From assembly GCF_905404315.1 (NCBI RefSeq), contig NC_066292.1, positions 11,346,001 through 11,410,000 on the forward strand: a DNA stretch of 64,000 nt, written 5' to 3'. Under the pieces are notes generated by a model. The model was not told the DNA's origin. It did not search any database and worked only from the letters and a program-made list of their open reading frames with translations. Source of the stretch: Leptidea sinapis. Lineage: Eukaryota; Arthropoda; Insecta; Lepidoptera; Pieridae. Shown here piece after piece: positions 22,611 to 34,141 of this stretch. Made by a program: the position numbers and the translations under genes. Numbering within the stretch: the first letter of the stretch is position 1; each line of letters begins with the position of its first letter.

Positions 22611-24207
22611 CTGAATAAAAAAAAACAACTGAAAGTAGATAATCAAATATTGCACATTGTTTAGAAGAAAAACTACATAGGTACCATGTGAAAAAAGTTT
22701 CACTCCAAAATCTCAAACCATGAAGGTTCTATGTCAATTCGAAGTACCTATTACAATAGAACGGCAATCTCATACTTTAACCCCCATTATTACGCTCTTG
22801 AAAACAAAATGTCAATTTGTATGTGAACGTGTATATAAAAACGACATGAATATTATAAACGTTTCCTGTGTTGGAGAAAAAAGTTAAATAGATTACTGTA
22901 ACACCAAGTTTCAGAAAACTGAAGAAACATAGGTTTTATTTTGACCTAAATACAAAGCATGTAAGTAAAATAGGTGTAGGTATAATATGTAATAACGGGA
23001 CCAGCCTCAAGGCAGTTCGTGTCGTAAGTTCTGAAGAAGTGAATACGTTTTCCGGCCTTCTTACCTTCACGGTGTAGATTTACGTCGCACTGCAAACAAT
23101 GAAATATAGAAAATATTTTATCCTTATTTTGACGCCCTAACATTTTTTGTGGCTTTTTCCCTTCATACTTCGAACGTGGAGTGATTATTGAAGCTTTCTT
23201 TCCCGCTTCTTATACCTTAAGCAATATAATAGATTTGAATGGTAGTTTTTTTTATTTCTCCCCGTTGACGCCTCAATTACGTAAATGAAACTCTAAAATG
23301 CGGATGAAATGCGGATAAAGCACCGGACTGAAGCTTTATAAATAATCTGAAATACAATTAGCACTACCTACTGAGGAAGCCCAACGGAGGAAAAGGAAAA
23401 GCTCTATACTTGTGAAAAAATAAAGAGAAGTTGAAAAACATGTTGAATATCAGACTTAAGGATAAAATATGTAAATATTACATAAACTGTGAAAAGTATA
23501 GATTAAAAATGTACAAAAAAGAGGATTAGGAAACGTAAATGGTACAAGGATATCACTGAGTCGTATTCTTGCAAGTGAGAAATAAGAACGGGTAGGGAAC
23601 GAAAAAGATGGATGCATGAGATCTGAGATAGGCTAGAACCAGTTGGAGAACACGAAGCATACCTATCCTATCCTACCCTACCTATACGTGGTGTGTATAT
23701 TTATTTTGTTTGGGACTCAAAACACGTTATCCCAGCGGCTACTTCATAGGGAGTGCCGCTTGCGTCTCTCTTTCCCCAAGAGAAGGTCACCTTCGATGAC
23801 GGCTTAGAGGGCTCTTGCCCAAAGCCAACCTCAGGTGGTGTTTAGCAGGTAGGCACTTAGGTTTCACATGAGTCCCAACGCAGACTTAGGCTGAGTTGGA
23901 AAGCATGAGCATTCACCACCTCTCCCGTCCGTCACTTATCCCGGAGGGTAGCCCTTTCCCTTTGTCTGGGCGCAAAAAAATAACTTTGACACTTATGGCA
24001 TCTATGACAACTTGAAAAAGAAACAGATTCAAGTGTTCCAGTTGTTTATAAGATTATTGGTCAATAGGCAGCAATGTACATTTTTTCGATTTAAACACTA
24101 ACGAAAACAAGGGTTGCTAAAAAATTAACGTTTGTCAGTTTGTCCCTATTTTCTGATCAAGATCTGTTCAGTTGGTGGTTTTCTTTACGTTTTTAATCAA
24201 AAATCAC
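22611..24207. other. Unassigned sequence with a GC-richer block
   Basis: No supported gene. At 23710-23970 there is a GC-richer block with no ORF. Near 23590 a plus-strand phrase encodes GRERKRWMHEI, like a LINE C-terminal tail, but too short to call. Confidence 0.4.
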
Positions 24208-24300
24208 ACTCATATTATAAAGGCGAAAGTTGGTATGTTTGTTTGTCTGTATATTTATTACTCTGTAACGCTGAAATAGATTTGGATAGATGAAGTGGAT
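24208..24300 (+). mobile_element. Helitron-like 5' fragment
   Basis: atattataaaggcgaaagtt then tgtttgtttgtctgt resembles the 5' phrase of the element at 39549. No 3' end is found before the RTE-like fragment begins. Confidence 0.4.
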
Positions 24301-24309
24301 CTAATTAGT

Positions 24310-24490
24310 AAAGGTAACGAAGGCTTTTAACCAGTATGTGTTGCCACCATACAGAATGCAGACGTGGTCGCTAACTATGGGCCTTATGAGAGAACTCATT
24401 GTGGTACAGATGGCAATGGATAGAGAGCTATGCTCGGAGTTTTTCTGCGAGATCGAATCAGAAATGATGAGATCCGTCAGAGAACCACAG
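24310..24490 (+). pseudogene. RTE-like LINE ORF2 fragment (post-RT region)
   Basis: The plus frame encodes KAFNQYVLP, MQTWSLTMGLMRELIVVQMA, MDRELC and IESEMMRSVRE. This is the VFNQ...ETWSLTMGL...AMER...RIRNEEIR pattern that follows the RT domain in RTE-like LINEs, also seen on the minus strand at 58560-58640. Some residues are changed and the conserved Thr-Tyr-Gly region is scrambled. It may belong with 25195-25390, which carries the next protein segment in the same orientation. Confidence 0.6.
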
Positions 24491-25194
24491 TCACGTTCGT
24501 CTTTGACCAGACAGCCCCTACACTTTAGGCTGTTCGCTATCTCGATTGTCAATAGGTGCTTATTTAATGGTATATTATGTCCAGTTAGCGTGCCCATCAT
24601 TATTCAAAGTTAAGGAGATGAGTCTTTTATTACAAACCGTTACTCCGAATGTTTATACTATAAACTTTATAGAGTAATCAAATCATAAACGACCAGTAAG
24701 TACGCCCTTATCGGATTTACGAATATAAAGAAAAATCTTCGATGAAAGGATGGAGTAAGATATATGTTTAAACAATATTTCATTTCGAGGCAGAATTCAG
24801 AACAAACATTAATTACGTGAAATACGTTTAGGTATATTTTCCAAAGTTTATAGATTTATTAGCTCAACGCTGCTTCCCGTAAATCAAGCCTTGCAGAATA
24901 TTCCACGAAAATAACTCCTTTTTTCGCAACGGATTTATGGACCGGTGATTGTTATTTATACAGTAATACCGATTGCAAATCAAAATTATAACGTTTTACC
25001 TGGAAAATTTATTATTATTTGTGATGCGTAGGGCTGACGCATCGAAATAATCGAAGTTGCTATATTAAAAACTACTGCTAGTTTTAATACTCTTAAGAAG
25101 CTTATATAATAAATATAATGTTTTCTATAAACCAAACGGCTGACACCTTGGTACATTAATAAAGTTTTTTAGCTGTGCATACTAAACATGTTTT
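24491..25194. other. Unassigned AT-rich sequence between two RTE-like pieces
   Basis: Nothing recognised. It may be an insertion separating two parts of one LINE. Confidence 0.4.
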
Positions 25195-25390
25195 AAACAC
25201 CCTCACTAAATAATTTTGGCAACCACGTACCGGAAGACGCAGTGTTGGTCGCCCCACAAGATGGACTGACGATCTGGTCAAGATTGCCGGATAAGTTGGA
25301 TGAGGGCAGCGCAGGACCGATCGTCGAGGAAATCTTTGGGGCGGCCTTTTGTCCAGCAGTGGACGTCTTCCGGCTGATGATGATTATGTT
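25195..25390 (+). pseudogene. RTE-like LINE ORF2 C-terminal end
   Basis: On the plus strand ccacgtaccggaagacgcag onward encodes PRTGRRSVGRP-type sequence, then RWTDDLVKIAG, a stop, and QRRTDRRGNLW-like sequence in a changed frame, ending at the gatgatgatt phrase. It corresponds to the tail at 8600-8893 and 49870-50060. Confidence 0.6.
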
Positions 25391-25494
25391 ATGAAACATA
25401 ATTTTCGGGAGTTGGTCCACAGATAATAAGACACTCTACCAAAATAGTTTGAGAAAATCTTTTGGAAGACAATATTTCAACTTATATACTTCAT

Positions 25495-25700
25495 TAAAAA
25501 GAGAGCAAAAAAGGAAGGCTGGCAAAATTTCTTGCGCCACTTCTCCTCTCTCAGAGCGCCATTAGTTTTGGAAGCGGTAGTAGTATCTAGTATATTAGGA
25601 ATGACATCAAAAAGAATTCTAAAGGAATCAATTTTGAGAAAATTAATGTCTTTTAAGCCTTTTATAGCTTCATTAAAATAATAACCGCCTTAATATTACA
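25495..25700. repeat. Dispersed repeat Z, inverted partner of 61980-62140
   Basis: Contains gcaaaatttcttgcgccact, then aatgacatcaaaaagaattc and taaaggaatcaattttgag. The same phrases occur in reverse complement at 61990-62080. Probably a LINE 3' UTR. No ORF. Confidence 0.65.
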
Positions 25701-26049
25701 CAACGTAGATGAGTAAGAGCCCTCAAGCAAGCCCAATCTCTTTATGAATATTAATTATTTGCTTTATATGGAAACAAAGAGATAAAATTAAAAACGAAAG
25801 CGATTGGCCTTACGTATTTTACTGAAGTAACCGCTGTTGTATCAACCGAAAAAAACTTCGCAAGAAAGTTCATTCCAAAATTTAATTCTAGAAAGTTCCT
25901 GCCATTCAGATTCTAAGGACGGTAATTGAGTTTATTCCTTCTACAATCATGAAATACAGTACGATGCCGAAAATCGGTTACAGTAATAAGGCTTATTAAA
26001 TCTCTGTGGTCGTTTAATAACGCACACACACAACACGCAAAGCTGCTCG
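25701..26049. other. Unassigned sequence
   Basis: No supported gene or repeat before the LINE B 5' UTR. Confidence 0.4.
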
Positions 26050-26123
26050 AAGTGTCGGGGACCTATGCTATCTCTCATATCAGTCTATATCAGTCTCTCG
26101 CTTGTCGCCGCGTGAGTCGCACG

Positions 26124-26428
26124 ATGGCTACAGTGCGCTCCCCTCCAAGGGATTCAATACATGGTGGTAACAGTGTCATTACTACAGTCACAAACATACA
26201 GTGTTCTAGTTGTAAAGTCGTGATCAATGAACTGCTTACTTTTGTTAGTAACAAAGTGGACGTGCTACCAGAGACAGCCATATTCGAAATATGCCTGACA
26301 TCATATTCTGCAGACGAAATCGAAGTGGCCCGTAGTATTGTGTACAAGCTATTAGCTCCTACTAAGAAATTTATGAGAAAGAAAGGAAGGAGGTGAACAA
26401 AAAAGTATACAGGACATAATAGCTCGGA
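26124..26428 (+). pseudogene. LINE B ORF1, N-terminal part
   Basis: Starts MATVRSPPRDSIHGG after a GC-rich leader. It includes CSSCKVVINELLTFVSNKVD and a helical segment EIEVARSIVYKLLAPTKKF followed by basic MRKKGRR. A stop at 26394 follows; just after it another frame encodes KSIQDIIA, which fits the next ORF1 residues, so a frameshift near 26390 is likely. The C-x2-C pair is suggestive, but no complete zinc finger is visible. Its natural continuation is found 2.6 kb downstream at 29067. Confidence 0.65.
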
Positions 26429-28941
26429 AAATGATTATTTAATTTTATTTAAAATACTAGAAGATTTATGTATTAAGTTTAAAAAAATAATTGTAATAGG
26501 AGATTTCAATATGTATTCTTGCCCTATTTGTGTCAGTAATTACAATGAATATTTGATAGCCTATTGTGAGTTCACTCAATGTAATTATGTTCCTAATAGC
26601 TTAGGTCGTCGATTGGATCTGGTATTGAGTTCGGGGTTCGATTCGGGTGCGGGAGGCGAGGTGTTAGTGTCCGCGGCGGACGAAGCGCTGGTACCGGTCG
26701 ATGAGCATCACCCGCCGCTCGAGGTGTGCTGGCGCACTGCGGCTCGCGCGCCGCTTGACCCTGCCGCAATCACGACCGCCGCCCCGCGCCCCAGTGCTCA
26801 ATATTTACACTCAGGTACACGCGATTTGCGATGCAAATGGAACTTTTATAAGGCCGATTATAAATTGCTGTATTCCAAATTAACTATGTTTGATTGGTCT
26901 AAATTATATAAAATTAGTAATTTAGATGAAATGCTAAATTATTTCTATAATATAATAAATAATATTTTGGATGAATGTGTACCTAAAAGAAATAAAAAAA
27001 GGAAAAGTAGTGAAAATTATCGATATCCGTAATGGTACACGAGTGACTTAATAAAAAATATTAAAACTAAGGCGATGCTATACAAGCGGTATAAGAAGAT
27101 GAAATTACTCAGTGATTACAATAAATTCTCTTTATACAGAAAGTCCGTAAAACAAGAAGCTTCAACTTCTCTCGGCATATGAACAACACAAGGAAAAAAT
27201 TCAGTGTCAGTTTTCTGCTGATCCAAAATCCTTTTGGGGATTTATAAAAGCAAGAAGGGGGTCATCGAGTAAGCAATTAATTTTGAAAGATGGCAAACTT
27301 CTCACGAATGAAGAAAGTGCTTTGCAATTTGCTCAGTTCTTCGAAAGTGTTTACAGTTGCGAAAAGCCACTTTTGGACGCAGGATCGGCGGCATGCTACG
27401 GGGCTAGCAGCGCGCGCGTCCACTTAGAAGAGCTTACTGTGGCGGAAGTGAGTGAAGCTCTGGTGCGCCTCAAACCAAAGCGTTGCGCAGGCCCGGATGG
27501 CATACCAGCATTCTTGTTTAAGGATTGTAGTAGGGTACTAGCTGAGCCTCTTCAATACATTTTTAACACATGCGTGAAATATAGTACATTCCCTGAATTA
27601 TGGAAAACCACGAGAGTTATTCCAGTCCCGAAGGGTAAAGCGGGACCAGATGTCAGTGGGTATAGACCGGTGGCAGTCCTATCAACGCAAGCTGTACGCC
27701 CAAGTGTCAGCGCAATTTTGCGACTCCCAAAACGGATTTCGTCCAGCCCGAAGCACTGCCACTAATCTTCTAAATCTGATGACATATTTGGTCCCAGCAA
27801 TGGACTCTGGAATACAGGTAGATGTGGTTTACCTAGATTTCCGAAAAGCATTTGACACTGTTGACAATGACGTATTGCTGAGGAAATTAACGGATGTAGG
27901 TTGCTCGCCAAAAACATTACACTTCTGGGCTTCTTATATGAGAGATAGAAAGCAGTATGTAGACTTTAATGGATACGAATCGGAGCCATACTTTACGAGA
28001 TCTGGAGTAAGTCAAGGCAGTAACCTTGGACCTCTTGAATTTATCATAACGATAAACGATCTGCCGGAGGTCCTAAGGCACAGCAAATGTCTCCTTTTTG
28101 CAGATGACGTAAAGTTAATGCTCCAAATAAGAGAAAAATCGGATTGCGACCACCTACAAGACGACATCTCAAAATTGATAGACTGGAGCAGGGAGAATAA
28201 ATTGAACTTCAATCCTGCTAAGTGTTGTGTCTTAAGTTTTACCCGAGCCAGTAAACCTATATTGTATAACTACAAGATAGGCACGGATACAGTGCAGCGC
28301 GTGAAGCAGATACAGGATCTGGGTGTCTTGTTTACATCGGACTTAACGCCTATAGAAATTAAGGGTTTGTTTTGAGACACTCTAAAGAGTTCACTAATAT
28401 CACAACCGTCAAGGTACTTTATAATGCACTGGTAAGGAGTCGTCTGGAGTACAACTCGGCGATATGGGGCCCTTATGAGGACAAGTACAGGTTGATGTTA
28501 GAGCGTGTCCAAAACAAATTCGTTAGGCACCTATACTTCAAGTTATATGGAGTATACCCATTTTACCCACTTATGTATCCGACACTGTTTGTGCTGGGTA
28601 TGGTTGGGTATACTGAGTTGAGCGTCCGTAGGGATTTTTTTCTAGCAGCGTATGTGGTGAAGTTGTTGCGCGGGAAGGAGCACAACCCTGGAGTTCTGTA
28701 CTGCTTGAGTCTTCGTGTGCCGGACCGGTACGTGTGGAGGCGCCTCTATCCGCCACTACTATCCATTCCGATGGCGAGAACAAATGTGTTGGCAAAGTCG
28801 CCTTTAACTAGAGCCCTTCGCCATATAAATGAACTCCACGACAAAGTGGACATTTTTGAGTGTACGTGGAGTGATCTCACAAGGGTATTGTTATATGGGT
28901 GTTTTTTCTATTTCTGGTGTGATATATTATTTGTAATGTAA
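26429..28941 (+). pseudogene. LINE A ORF2: partial endonuclease, RT and C-terminus, broken
   Basis: Endonuclease C-half (26429-26715): IIVIGDFNM with catalytic Asp, GRRLDLVLSS and DEHHPPLEV with the terminal Asp-His. A linker follows, with one in-frame stop at 27030 (RYP-stop-WYTSDL) and a frameshift near 27150-27170. RT: CAGPDGIPAFL and GYRPVAVLSTQA in the 27283-27765 frame; a small out-of-frame deletion near 27690; then NGFRPARST, YLDFRKAFD, GVSQGSNLGP and catalytic FADD at about residues 150-153 of the 27650-28375 frame. A second deletion near 28350 removes the stretch between DLGVLFTSDLT and LRHSKEFTNI. The C-terminus runs in 28372-28941, with YNALVRSRLEYNSAIW. At least four lesions, so not functional. 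The GC-rich insert at 26640-26800 is unusual. Confidence 0.8.
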
Positions 28942-29062
28942 TGTGTATGATTGTATGATTAGTTTTAGTTTGCTGTGTTTGTTATTCTTGTTTGTTTGTA
29001 ACTGTCGCATTAGGTAATGATAGTTGCTATGTGTGTGTGAAATAAATAAATAAATAAATAAT
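26429..29062 (+). mobile_element. LINE A, jockey-like, 5'-truncated, inserted in LINE B ORF1
   Basis: Begins inside the endonuclease domain (ENDYLILFKILEDL) directly after LINE B's KSIQDIIA, and ends in an AAATA repeat tail (29041-29062) directly before LINE B's LIKEFDPS. A possible duplication of about ataata at both edges is masked by the A-rich tail. 5' truncation within EN is usual for LINE insertions. Confidence 0.75.
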
Positions 29063-29066
29063 AAAA

Positions 29067-29743
29067 CTTATAAAAGAATTCGACCCTTCATGTTTACCGA
29101 TATTTGTCGCCAAAGACCCGAATAAAATACCACCCATTTCATTTAACTATATCGATTCAACTTCATTCTTAAAGGAAATAGCTATATTGAGAAATGACGT
29201 GACCAGCATTAAGGCCAATAAAGTAATTCAAGAAAGCAGTTGTTATACAAATAATCAAATAGAAGGTTTAAAGTCAGAGGTTGAGGAAGTCAAAACAATT
29301 TTAAAAGAATTTCAGAAACGTGTATGTGTTTCAAATTTAAATACGCAGTGTCATGACAGTGCTAGTGTTAAATCAGTGCAACCGGGACGAAATGACAAAA
29401 ATATCACATCGCAGTCATTTGCATTCTCATCTCAGGCACGTGATGCTATAGGTAAGAAAGAACGAGTCGCCTGCGCATCGAATATAACACGCATTGGATA
29501 ATGCATAATATTTCACCGAGCGGAAGGCAGCGGCCATTTGACAAATCTACACGAGTGCATGTTCCGTCTTATCGCGATGTTATTCTTAATTCAAACACTT
29601 CAACAATGCAAGAACGTCATGCTATGCGACATGATGACAGTTTTATAATTGTTGAACGTAAAAAAAGTAGAAAGTTAAATAATAACCCCGTCCTTTTGGG
29701 GGGCTCGTCATCATGTGGCACAAGGGTTTATTTCCATACGTAA
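29067..29743 (+). pseudogene. LINE B ORF1, remaining part
   Basis: The frame opens at 29067 with LIKEFDPSCLPIFVAKDP and NKIPPISFNYIDSTSFLKEI, then a heptad-like coiled coil (NNQIEGLKSEVEEVKTILKE). It ends at a stop near 29499. The shifted frame 29501-29743 continues with HVPSYRDVI and DDSFIIVERKKSRKLNN, giving a frameshift near 29490. The normal RNA-binding C-terminal domain is missing, and sequence in a third frame from 29713 is already the endonuclease, so the ORF1/ORF2 junction is deleted. Confidence 0.65.
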
Positions 29744-30339
29744 TACCGGTTGAATGTTTAAATAAAAGGATACAGGCGGTGCGTGTGAGTCTTCATTCGG
29801 GTTCATTTCTGTTAGTGAATGTGTATATGCCGACGGACCAAAGTGAGAATGTTGAATAGTTTACAGAGTGTTTAGCACAAATTTATGCTATTATAGAGGA
29901 ATCCGATGTCCAGGTAGCATGTATCCTGGGCGACTTAAATGCTCATCCAGGTGCTAGGTTCGGTAAGCAGTTATCAAAATTTTGTGATGATATGATGTGG
30001 GAATGGGCCGACCTTAACCTTTTGGGGGATAACCCTAACATGTATACATTTCAATGTGTTGCGAGCGGTAGCAAAAGATGGTTGGATCACTGTGTTACGA
30101 CCAGATCGGGGTGGGATACCATTGTTGGAGCCTACGTCACTCATGACGTCAGATGGTCCGATCATCACCCATCGAGTATCGAGTGTGATATCACCGGGGT
30201 GGCGACTAACCGTGCCATTTATAATACACTCGATACACAAAAATTTGTAAGATGGGGCGAGAGATCAAGTGAAGAAATAAACGCCTACCGTGAACAGGCG
30301 ATCTTAGTAGTACAACGAACTATCGACCTATCTCCTTAG
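29713..30339 (+). pseudogene. LINE B endonuclease domain, one nonsense codon
   Basis: The frame from 29713 encodes MWHKGLFPYVIPVECLNKRI and FLLVNVYMPTDQSENVE, then a TAG at 29857, and continues in frame with CILGDLNAHPG (catalytic Asp), KRWLDHCVTT and VRWSDHHPSSIE (terminal Asp-His). It is the C-terminal two thirds of an AP-type endonuclease; the first motif with the Asn and Glu is lost. The frame ends in unrelated residues after NAYREQ where sequence is deleted before the RT. Confidence 0.7.
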
Positions 30340-31475
30340 GCACTATACTAGGTAAAATATAAGAACGTCTTATACACCCTGTACTGCTTAAGAACATTAA
30401 GATTGATGATGCTCAATATGGTTTCCGTGCCGGTCTTTCGACAGATGCCGCTATTGTTAGCTTGAAGAGCGCTGTGAGTCACTACACAACTCGTCACACG
30501 TCCGTATACGCTTGATTCATAGACCTTAGCAGCGCTTTTGACTTGGTTAATTATAACATCCTATGGACGAAATTGTTGGCCTCACAGGTGCCTAAGAGTG
30601 TGGTCAATTTGCTGAGATTCTGGTACGGAGGACAAACGAACTCTGTAAAATGGGGCGACACTCCATCTAGCAAGTATAGGTTAGAATGTGGAGTTCGTCA
30701 AGGTGGGGTGACCTCTCCTGATCTTTTTAACCTGTATGTGAATGGTTTGATCGAGGAGCTCAGAGGTACCAAAGTCGGCTGTCACGTAGGAAATGTTTGT
30801 GTCAGTAACATTAGCTATGCTGATGATATGGTGCTTCTCAGCCCCTCGATCAAGGGGTTGAGGAAGCTGCTTTCAGTCTGTGAGCATTATGCTAATGCTC
30901 ATGGGTTGAAATATAACATTTCCAAAACCAAAATGATGGTGTTCCCTGCAGGTGGAGGTCCGGATAGGGTACCTGAGGTGTGTCTAAACGGAACGGTTAT
31001 TAGTGTTGTTAAGCAGTTTAAATATTTAGGTCACGTGCTTACGGAGAGGCTGCAAGATGACGAAGATATCGAGCGAGAACGAAGGGCCCTCGCTGTTAGA
31101 GGAAACATGCTTGCGCGACGATTCGCTAAATGCAGTAGGGATGTAAAGACTACCCTATTCAAAGCTTACTGCCTAGGCATGTACACCTGTCAGCTGTGGG
31201 TAACATTTACACACAAAGCATTTAGAAGAATAAGGGTCCAGTATAATGATACATACAGGGCCCTTATGAATCTTTCGAGATGCTGCAGCGCATCAGGCAT
31301 GTTCGTGGAGGGTGGGGTCCTTGACTTCTTCGCTGTAATAAGAACGAGATACGCGACATTTTGGAGTCGATTGTGCAGCTCAAAAAATAAAATCCTCACG
31401 GCTATATCTGACGATATCAGGAGTCCTATATATAAGCGATGGATATCTGTTCACATGGAGAATAACAAAAAATAA
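30321..31475 (+). pseudogene. LINE B reverse transcriptase
   Basis: From 30321 the frame reads YRPISLGTILGKI, a stop at 30360, YGFRAGLST, a stop at 30513 and FIDLSSAFD (motif A). The long open part (30543-31475) follows with GVRQGGVTSPDLFNLYVN, catalytic YADD at residues 92-95, FKYLGHVLTE, ERRALAVRGNMLARRF and a C-terminal region. The RQGG-type motif B differs from the PQGS type of the other LINEs here, so this is another clade, which I cannot name firmly. The RT frame is offset from the endonuclease frame, which proves an out-of-frame deletion between them. Inactive. Confidence 0.8.
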
Positions 31476-31636
31476 ATTGGACATGTAATTAATATTATGA
31501 ATTTTCATATCTTTATATTTTTATATTTTGGACACCAGACCCTTATACAGTGATGGTTTTCTAGTTTTTAAGTTTACTTTTAATTAGAATAAATAACTAA
31601 TGGTAACTATGGGACGTAATTGGCCTGAAATAAAAG

Positions 31637-31671
31637 AATTATTATTATTATGATTATTATTATTATTATGC
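31637..31671. repeat. (ATT)n microsatellite, LINE B 3' tail
   Basis: A run of ATT units with one interruption directly ends LINE B. Short tandem repeats at the 3' terminus are a known way for some LINEs to end. Confidence 0.85.
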
Positions 31672-31679
31672 TGGCGTAA

Positions 31680-31995
31680 CATAGAGACGTCGCTTCATTG
31701 TGTGTTTTCTACATTTATCCCGGCGAGTGTTCAAAAGAGCTGTTTCATCGCGACCATCTGGGTGTGTGGCATTCATCCATAGTGCGGTTTTCAACGAACT
31801 ATCTTCAAGGTACCACCAAACTGTGAAATGAGCTTCCTTGTTTCGTGTTTCCAGGACGATACGACATGAGTACCTTTAAAGAAGCGCGTACACCTTTCTT
31901 AAAGGCCGGCAACGCTCCTGTGATTCCTTTGGTGTTGTAAGAGAATGTGGGCGGCGGTGATCACTTAAGACCAGCTCCGTACGCTTGTTTTTCCT
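31680..31995 (+). pseudogene. LINE 3' fragment (same family as 54540-54960)
   Basis: On the plus strand it encodes, in shifting frames, a GCVAFIHSAVFNELSS-like segment, then TFLKGRQRSCDSFGVVRECG. The same phrases occur in reverse complement at 54540-54880. It directly follows LINE B's tail. 5'-truncated and decayed. Confidence 0.6.
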
Positions 31996-32749
31996 GCATT
32001 TCCATAAAAAATTAAGCGACATATCCATGCAACACCAGTCGTTTGAACGACTTACAGATGCTGGTTCCTCAAAAATTCAAATGAGCCTTCTCAACGCAAC
32101 GAGAACGCATGATTTAACCGCTTATGATATCGGCTCAGTTAGTATTTTGGGGAACCTGTAGATAGGAATATACAAGTTTTTTTCATCTGTGGCATTTCCA
32201 TTTTAGAAGTCGCCGATGAAAATGAAAATGAAATGAAAAATATTTATTTCAGTAACAAAAATGGTACAAACATAATAGTGGATGTGACCTTCTATTAAGT
32301 GTGAAACCGATCTGCTTTAAACTACTCCTGTTTTTGACACGAGGCCATTTTGTTTCTTGGGTTCTACTTTCCATCCAATGAGAATGTCGTTTGATAAATA
32401 AATAAAAAGAATTGTGTGGTTTTATGAAACCACGGTAAAAGTGAAACTTTTTTTTCACATTATAGACATTTAACTAATAAATTTTGAAATAATATTCTAT
32501 TAAGGGTATAAAAATCGCTTTATCAATCTTAATTTTATACTTGGAAAATAGGAATGATAATGCAACATTTACATTAAACACTGACAAAAACAAAGAAAAT
32601 AGCGTGGAGCACTGGCACAAATGAGTAATAGTCTATACACTACACGGTCAGCTGCTGCAAACTATAGGCGCCGCCCGACCGTCACGTGAAATGCAACACA
32701 CAGACGAAAAAGTTTGAGACGATGTAGTAAAAGTTTCTCTTTAAAAAGC
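31996..32749. other. Unassigned; possible inverted LINE 3' end at 32225-32470
   Basis: tgaaaatgaaatgaaaaata and atttatttcagtaac near 32225 look like an inverted LINE 3' terminus. The rest is unrecognised. Confidence 0.35.
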
Positions 32750-33262
32750 AGCAAAGTGCGAGTCGGACTCGCCCTGACGGGTAGCAGTAAGTAGCATAAT
32801 ATAAAAGTTATATAGAAAGGAAAATGATATTAAATTATTAAAATGGAATAGGCAAAAAACCCTTGCACAAAATCATATAGTGCAAATGAGCTCTCTTCAT
32901 TTATACACACTACACACATTGTGAGTGGGACACACATTTTACCACTTTGGAAGTGTCTCTCGCGCAAACTATTATATTTGAAGACCTATCTATAGATACC
33001 CCACACGTGTTGGTTTGATGCAAAAATTTTTTTTAGTTGTAGTTCTGAGTATAGGGTATATATATGAGTATATATATATAACCACCAAAATTTATTGTTT
33101 TTTTCTTTTATTTTTGTGTGAAAATGTTAATGCAGTTCACAACTAATACAGCTACTTACCAAGTTGAACTTAAAAAGTGGCTGTGACATACACGGACAGA
33201 CAGACAGCCATAACGAATCTGTGAGGGTTGCATTTTTTGCCAATTGGCTACGGAACCCTAGC
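32750..33262. repeat. Common arthropod dispersed repeat (gcgagtcggactcgc type)
   Basis: Starts with a 7-bp palindrome around one central base (gcgagtcggactcgc, 32758-32772) and ends with gacagacagacagcc and ggctacggaaccctagc. This pairing of motifs is familiar from insect interspersed repeats. No ORF. The TA-rich centre (33050-33085) is low complexity. Confidence 0.55.
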
Positions 33263-33805
33263 AAAAATCTATAAATATTATTAAAAACGTATGAAATATT
33301 GAAATTAATAGATACAATTTTTAAACATAATCTGATAACGTAGGCAACCTTGCAAACAAATATGATTCATTCGTTCGCTGAAAATTGAAATCTTCGGAAT
33401 TAATAATTTTAAAATAACAGTAGCCCTGGTATGTTATTTCAGTGAAGTTTTAAATGGGTTGAAAGCAGTGAACGTGAATACAACCGTTGAAAGAATGTAT
33501 ATTTATTTTCATAATAGTAATAATTCAAAATTCGATTTTCGAATACTCATTGAAAACATCGCTTACATTCTTGTTAAAGTGCAAACACAGAGCTATTATT
33601 TATACCATACAAGTTATTCTCATTAGTGTTGCAGATATAGTTATTACATTTTAACACTCCAGACCCGTTGTTGTTGGGATTAAATATTCTTCAGAACAAT
33701 TGCCGCGTGTTTCATTATTCTCTGTGTGTGCGTAAGAGTATATTTTTTTGATTGAGTGTGTTTATACCTAAGTTTTTTAATTTAATAAACGGTCAAATCC
33801 CAATA
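33263..33805. other. Unassigned AT-rich sequence
   Basis: No supported gene or repeat. Confidence 0.5.
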
Positions 33806-34141
33806 CATATAAATCCAGTGTCCTGATGTTTGTTTCCAGTGAACTCCTAAACTAATGAACGGATTTTAATGGGGATTACTTCATGGAGTGCAACTTAGTC
33901 CAACTTGAGAGATAGAATAGTTTTTTGTTTCGATTTGGGACCCATAATTATTTTTATTTCCAATATTTTTTCTATGAGAGAACACACGGTTTGACAGTTC
34001 TGCTGTGATACAATTTCATTATAACAACAGGGAGTATATTTACCGAAATAATTCTTGATCTTATGAAATATTATTGAAAAATTCATAAGAAATCTGTATT
34101 TTATTTATTATGTACAGAGCAGCGTCTCTTGGGTCAGCTAC
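33806..34141 (+). mobile_element. Helitron-like element, family H-b copy 1
   Basis: Contains gtgaactcctaaactaatga then acggattttaatggg, ggagtgcaacttagtccaac, ttcgatttgggac and tgacagttctgctgtga. It ends ttgggtcagctact, the Helitron-like 3' end with CTAGT altered to CTACT. Same family as 48146-48430 and, inverted, 62970-63292. Confidence 0.6.

Larger units (their letters stand above)
26050..31671 (+). mobile_element. LINE B, old element split by LINE A
   Basis: Plus-strand element: 5' UTR (about 26050-26123), N-terminal ORF1 (26124-26428), insertion of LINE A (26429-29062), remaining ORF1 (29067-29743), endonuclease (29713-30339), reverse transcriptase (30321-31475), a short 3' UTR and an (ATT)n tail (31637-31671). 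Continuity is shown by ORF1: KSIQDIIA before the insertion joins LIKEFDPSCLPIFVAKDP after it, which reads as one ORF1 phrase. Two further internal deletions lie at the ORF1/EN junction (about 29700) and the EN/RT junction (about 30300-30320). Confidence 0.8.
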
